A DNA stretch of 64,000 nucleotides from Hofstenia miamia (Eukaryota; Xenacoelomorpha; Acoela). The stretch spans positions 121,586-185,585 of the forward strand of contig SCFE01000103.1 in NCBI GenBank assembly GCA_004352715.1, given 5' to 3'. The notes beneath the pieces are model-generated. The model made no database searches. It saw only the letters and a program-made list of their open reading frames with translations, and had not been told where the DNA came from. The translations under genes were made by a program, and so were the position numbers. This document shows, piece by piece, positions 60,001 through 64,000 of the stretch; position 1 is the stretch's first letter, and every line of letters begins with the position of its first letter.

Positions 60001-60661
60001 GGAGGTGTGTAGCTGTTTCATCCATAATAGTAGTTTGCTTGTGCTCAGTTCACAGTCCATGGGCTGTGAATCTGTGCTAATAGTTTCTACTGCTTCACCC
60101 TTGAATCAGTTCACAGTTACTCCTATTGGCACTTGACCAGTTGTGGTTCCTGTCAGGATAATGTCAGCCTTGAATCACTTTTGTATCTCCATGGTTCTTC
60201 CACCACTTACACCTTCCTCTGGAACTCCAAGTGTTTCACCATCCTTGAATAGGCATTGTGGACTCTTGCAAGGAAAGTTGTGCTGCTGTGCACCAGTTCT
60301 CTGCGTGCCCTTGAATTGGCTTTGCAGATCCCTGGTGGGAGAGGCTTTTTGTCCATTTGTCTCCCTGCCCTTGAATCAGCCTTAGGGACTACTAAGATGC
60401 CTTTTCACTCTACATCGTCTATTCATTGGCTCTTTGTTCTTGTCCCTTCTGCCCTGGAGTCAACATCTGGTTTGAGAACTTCTGTGTACTCTCCATCTCC
60501 TGTTCATGGTTGAGAGCTCCTCTTGTTGTGGGTTCCTTTGCACTCTCTTCTTCATTGGTGGGTGCATCATTTCCTTCTAGATTCCTAAATTCAGTTAGTA
60601 AATTTAAATCCCATATTTCAGGGTCATACATAGTGTAGCATCTGTGACCAGGCATTAACAC
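57006..60661 (-). pseudogene. ORF3 of Ty3 family A, copy 4: unknown 3' protein
   Basis: Counterpart of 14876-17939 on the opposite strand. Open pieces are 59728-58997 (243 codons), 58803-58480, 58452-58066, 57962-57675 and 57602-57306. In order: YDPEIWDLNLLTEF at 60630-60590, a repeat-rich hinge (60090-60460), HPYFIGTMKMRYNAFEKLSP, NRPKVNVIISYP, DNLTVIHVLKEKEYNKNLEKH, DLQIYYWAQIYRIMVDP, EENWLEIRIEAPSRKFH, QAYKLNTKKDF, CTPLDTVLTPMVLPQWR, ERVYIEGTIT, MLFSGINDIVWTDIW, NTVTTEREE and TPVHGE directly before the purine tract. About half the residues match copy 1 in the well-kept block and many others are conservative, showing former selection on the protein. No recognised family, no clear membrane segment. 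GIND recalls SGNH block III, without the other blocks. Several stops and frameshifts. Confidence 0.6.
60090..60460 (-). repeat. Degenerate ~65-bp repeats in the ORF3 hinge
   Basis: The word TGATTCAAGGGC or close variants recurs on the minus strand at about 60100, 60170, 60245, 60312, 60372 and (as GACTCCAGGGC) 60456, spaced 59-83 bp. The same word occurs in the pol linker of copies 2 and 3. Confidence 0.55.
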
Positions 60662-62634
60662 AGAGTTATTTATTCTTTTTAAATATTAATTCTTGTTAAA
60701 TATGGGTAGGGATGTACTGATTTAGTTTTTTGCTTCAATATAAGATATGTTGTTATTAACTTATACTGTAGAATCAGTGGCTGGTAGGGAAACTTAACTA
60801 GAAACTTAATTGACTCCACAAAAGGTTTGAATAGCGTNNNNNNNNNNNNNNNNNNNNNNNNNNNNNNNNNNNNNNNNNNNNNNNNNNNNNNNNNNNNNNN
60901 NNNNNNNNNNNNNNNNNNNNNNNNNNNNNNNNNNNNNNNNNNNNNNNNNNNNNNNNNNNNNNNNNNNNNNNNNNNNNNNNNNNNNNNNNNNNNNNNNNNN
61001 NNNNNNNNNNNNNNNNNNNNNNNNNNNNNNNNNNNNNNNNNNNNNNNNNNNNNNNNNNNNNNNNNNNNNNNNNNNNNNNNNNNNNNNNNNNNNNNNNNNN
61101 NNNNNNNNNNNNNNNNNNNNNNNNNNNNNNNNNNNNNNNNNNNNNNNNNNNNNNNNNNNNNNNNNNNNNNNNNNNNNNNNNNNNNNNNNNNNNNNNNNNN
61201 NNNNNNNNNNNNNNNNNNNNNNNNNNNNNNNNNNNNNNNNNNNNNNNNNNNNNNNNNNNNNNNNNNNNNNNNNNNNNNNNNNNNNNNNNNNNNNNNNNNN
61301 NNNNNNNNNNNNNNNNNNNNNNNNNNNNNNNNNNNNNNNNNNNNNNNNNNNNNNNNNNNNNNNNNNNNNNNNNNNNATAAAAGATACAATGGTAAGAACA
61401 GCAGTTAAGAGTAGACAAAGTCTATTGAACATTTGCTACAGTTTTCTCAGTTTATATTCAACGTAGTTTAACATGCTCATAATAATTTTCCCTCGTAAAT
61501 TAAATTTGAGCAAAACAAAAGCACTGACGAGGGGACACAAAACTAGTAGCAACAAGACTAATCTCGAAAATGACTTGAAACGTCATAGTGACGTCAAAAT
61601 ACAGTGGATTTAAATCGAAATCAAAAGATATAAAAAGCACAAAATTCCCTGAGCGACTCTACAATACTAACTCCAACTAATCTGATACTATTTAGGTATG
61701 ACATCATCACACTTTTCTTCTGTGATTCAACTCTCTTCCATTGTGGCTACTGGCCAACTCCGATCTCTGAATCACTCCACACTCATATGCCTCTGTTGTT
61801 GATTATGTAGTTCCAAGTCTCAGCTCAACAAAGTAACTTATGTGTTCCCTATCCTAACTCAGTGCAACTATCAAGGCTGGATGTAATTGACTTAAACTCA
61901 ATTTGTAATGTGTAACTTTGTATTTCACAACCTGGCAATGTCACTAGCTGCTTAATAAATATTACTTTATCCATTACCAAAAACTATTGGCTTTAATTAA
62001 TATAGATAATAAAATAGATAGTTACTTGCAGCTTCCTAATTTACATTTAGATAACAATTCATGCTTGGTCTATTTATCAGTCTGTTTATAGGTCACCTAT
62101 GTAGTCAAGATAATGTAGTATAGATACAACCTATGATAGGCTAACTAGCCTTATCTCCAAAGTCTATTATTTAATACATGTAAATGAATGAATCAATAGT
62201 CAGCTAAATGAAGAAAAACTCCTATTCATAACCCTAACATAAATGCAAGTTCATTGCTTGGATCAAGGACCCTCAAATTGCTTGACATTGATCAATAATA
62301 AGCAAACCAAATTAAATCTAAGAATAAGTTTTCCAAAGAATTTACTTCAACAGTTTCCAAATTGATTTCTGCTCTATTTATAGTTAAATTTCAAAAAGTA
62401 CCTGTTGTTTAAAATTTGAATTTATCATCTGCCAAAACAGCTAAAAATAATGGAAGTGTTATCTCCCTCTTCATTTTGCCAAATTATTCGTCAACAAGTA
62501 CTAATTTGCAAACATAATGATGATAAATAAATTTAAATTGTTTTTTAATTTATAATCAATAAATAATAATTCAATCTTAATTCTGACTAATCATCCAATC
62601 TTCTCTTCTTAGCAGCATTATACTTTGGATTATA
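60634..62634 (-). mobile_element. Family B LTR inserted in copy 4, itself interrupted
   Basis: On the plus strand it starts TGTAGCATCTGTGACCAGG (end of the minus-strand LTR) and is collinear with 53365-53646 and, more weakly, with family A LTRs. The far end AGCAGCATTATACTTTGGAT aligns with AGCAGCTTGATTAATTTGGAT of family A and is degraded. It holds another solo LTR (60767-61663), leaving about 1.1 kb of its own. It has no internal region, so it is a solo LTR or truncated. Confidence 0.65.
60767..61663. mobile_element. Solo LTR inside the family B LTR, TSD ATAC, with gap
   Basis: Ends TGTAGAATCAGTGG … GAGCGACTCTACA, flanked by ATAC (60763-60766 and 61664-61667). Removal restores the LTR-B sequence as seen at 53365-53646. 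Its start resembles the family M LTR (TGTAGAATC). 539 N at 60838-61376 hide most of it. Confidence 0.75.
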
Positions 62635-62635
62635 C

Positions 62636-63115
62636 TTAGGTCAATTGGTTTATGTCCTTTGCGGCACCCCTCTCTCTTATGTTTTCACCTCTGATATCTG
62701 CTGTGATTTCCTCATCAAATTCTTCCTCAGGTAAGCTATCTAAATCACACATATCATATATAATTTCATTGCTGTTAATTCCGCATATTTTGAATTCAGC
62801 ATTCTCATCTATCTTTGTCTCCTCAATATCTGCTGTTGCTCTCTTATTGTTATGAAAATGTAACAGTCTATCATTGTCTAACATATATTCATTATTTGGA
62901 AATCTTTGTGTTATTGTGTGAGATCTGGACCATACTGTTTTTAGTTTCTGGACTTGGTTTGTGCCTGTGAGTTTCATTGGTGTGAACACATATACCTTGT
63001 CTCTTACCTTGTGTGTGTGTGTCCATAGATTTTTTTATTATAACTATGTTGTTGTCTCACAACCAATTTCTTTTTATTATGACACATCATTTTGTGGTTC
63101 CCTGTAATCTGCTTT
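62636..63115 (-). pseudogene. Pol C-terminus (after integrase core) of family A copy 4
   Basis: On the minus strand ITGNHKMMCHNKKKLVVRQQ and KIYGHTHKVRDKVYVFTP correspond to the integrase C-terminal region in copy 1 (MCHNIKKLVMRQQ, GHMHKVGDKVYMFTP). A frame of 117 codons (62989-62636) continues with WSRSHTITQRFPNNEYMLDN and an acidic tail, ending DINQLT plus stop. It abuts the gag start without the rest of pol, showing a deletion of several kb. Confidence 0.75.
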
Positions 63116-63119
63116 CCTA

Positions 63120-63409
63120 GTTAATTTGATTTCCTTCAAGATAATTTTGCTCTGTTGCTCTATCTGCTTGAATTTATCTGTTAGCTGCTTGATCTCATTC
63201 CTCATGAGTGCTTCATTTTCTTGGCTCCTTCTTAACATGTTGATTATTTCTTGGGGGCTTGTCTCTGGGGGTGAGTGTACAGACTGTAATTCCGTCTCAG
63301 GGGATGAGTTTTCACCAGAATATGATGATGATCATGTTGCTCTAGGGGTTACTACCCTGGGTGCTGCCTTTCTTGCACTGCCTTTTTTCCTTTTGTCATA
63401 TTTCTTCAT
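63120..63409 (-). pseudogene. gag N-terminus of family A copy 4
   Basis: From the ATG at 63409 the frame reads MKKYDKRKKGSARKAAPRVV. A stop follows, then SPPETSPQEIINMLRRSQENEALMRNEI and KQLTDKFKQIEQQS, the start of the coiled coil shared with copies 2 and 3. It breaks off near 63120 at the junction with the pol C-terminus. Confidence 0.7.
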
Positions 63410-63684
63410 TGGTTTGTAGTGGTGCCCCTTCTTGGTCACAATTCTGGGATCTTGTTGAAGTGCACTAGTTTGGGGTTAAGTAACTCTCTTTGTTGACTGA
63501 TTTACTTTTTATGTAGTTGTCATGTTGCTTGACTTCCACTCTTACTCATAGATCCTGTCAAAGTGTGTGAATTGTTCCACTGAATGTTTCATTCAATCAA
63601 AAGAAATTCCTTGCATTCTGAGAAGAAACAACTATCTTGACTCAGGTGAATAAAAGAAATTTTTTTCCAATGGTTGTTGTTTTT

Positions 63685-63701
63685 GGCTGTCATGGTCACC
63701 A
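63685..63701 (-). promoter_or_regulatory. Primer binding site, tRNA-Arg type (mutated)
   Basis: TGGTGACCATGACAGCC on the minus strand, adjoining the LTR end TGTTACA. Confidence 0.7.
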
Positions 63702-64000
63702 TGTAACAACCTCTACCAGGCATTATTACTGTTCATCCTTTGTTACTCTATAACATTGGTTGTATATTTGTGTGTAGGGATTTACTAACTAGATACTGCT
63801 TAGCTTTTGTATTTTCCTGTTAATGTAACATAACTAGATTTAACTATTCACTATTTAGGTGACAAAGCCATACAGCACTTTCTCCAATGATCAATGGTGG
63901 GCATCTGCCTGAAGCTGATCTCCACATCCAGTTTCACTTGTTCACTGAGGATCCATTTGGATGAGTTCCACCTCTCAGCTCAACAATGTAACTTATGTGT
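63702..64000 (-). mobile_element. 5' LTR of family A copy 4, partial at the window edge
   Basis: On the plus strand TGTAACAACCTCTACCAGGC…, closely matching 55860 onwards. It is cut by the end of the window after 299 bp. Confidence 0.85.

Larger units (their letters stand above)
55860..64000 (-). mobile_element. Ty3 family A copy 4, internally deleted but with ORF3; runs off the window
   Basis: On the minus strand: 5' LTR (63702 to beyond 64000), primer site (63685-63701), leader, gag N-terminus (63120-63409) joined directly to the pol C-terminus (62640-63115), then ORF3 (57006-60661), purine tract (56991-57005) and 3' LTR (55860-56990). A family B LTR (60634-62634) is inserted between pol end and ORF3. 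Most of gag and all of protease, RT and the integrase core are deleted, while the third coding region was kept. Confidence 0.75.

Overview
The window is AT-rich nuclear DNA from a eukaryote, almost certainly an invertebrate animal. The evidence is the repeat content: Ty3-type LTR retrotransposons primed by tRNA-Arg and tRNA-Ser, a Penelope-type GIY-YIG endonuclease, a non-LTR (LINE) reverse transcriptase, mariner and hAT relatives, a Polinton-type DNA polymerase fragment, and introns with GT..AG borders. The species cannot be named from the sequence. It is a draft short-read assembly: there are three gaps of exactly 1000 N, four smaller N runs or single n's that sit between duplicated flanks, and one stretch identical to the Tn5/Nextera mosaic end.

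Layout. 1-12.8 kb: decayed fragments (mariner-type transposase pieces, a Penelope endonuclease, a LINE RT, a hAT-like piece), small inverted-repeat elements, two hAT-like non-autonomous transposons, and the only plausible host exon (7314-7416). 12.8-19.3 kb: a deleted Ty3 element of family A (+ strand) whose 3' LTR runs into a perfect (TC)138 tract. 19.3-23.9 kb: no genes recognised, one perfect hairpin. 23.9-28.8 kb: a compact mag/K02A2.6-like Ty3 element (- strand, 150-bp LTRs) between two copies of the same 340-bp Penelope-derived sequence. 29.5-30.1 kb: a second hAT-like copy. 31.4-33.7 kb: a degenerate long inverted repeat. 35.0-46.3 kb: a pile of family A Ty3 elements and LTRs, including an inverted LTR split by a solo LTR. 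47.3-53.0 kb: the best-preserved Ty3 gag-pol (family M, - strand). 53.4-53.6 kb: an LTR end. 55.3-55.9 kb: a Polinton-type polymerase B fragment, cut by a family A element (55.9 kb to beyond the right edge) which itself contains an LTR-B, which in turn contains another solo LTR.

How the parts relate. Family A elements carry LTR - tRNA-Arg primer site - gag (coiled coil, CCHC knuckle) - pol in the -1 frame - a third ~3.1-kb coding region - polypurine tract - LTR. The third region (ORF3) is present in two copies, in opposite orientation and about 40 kb apart, and is conserved mainly at protein level. I cannot assign it to a known family, and it is the best candidate here for something undescribed. 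Family M has a textbook U UUA AAC slip site directly before its gag stop. Every family A copy I could check also has pol in the -1 frame. Nearly all coding regions are broken by stops, frameshifts or internal deletions, so the window is mostly a graveyard of mobile elements.
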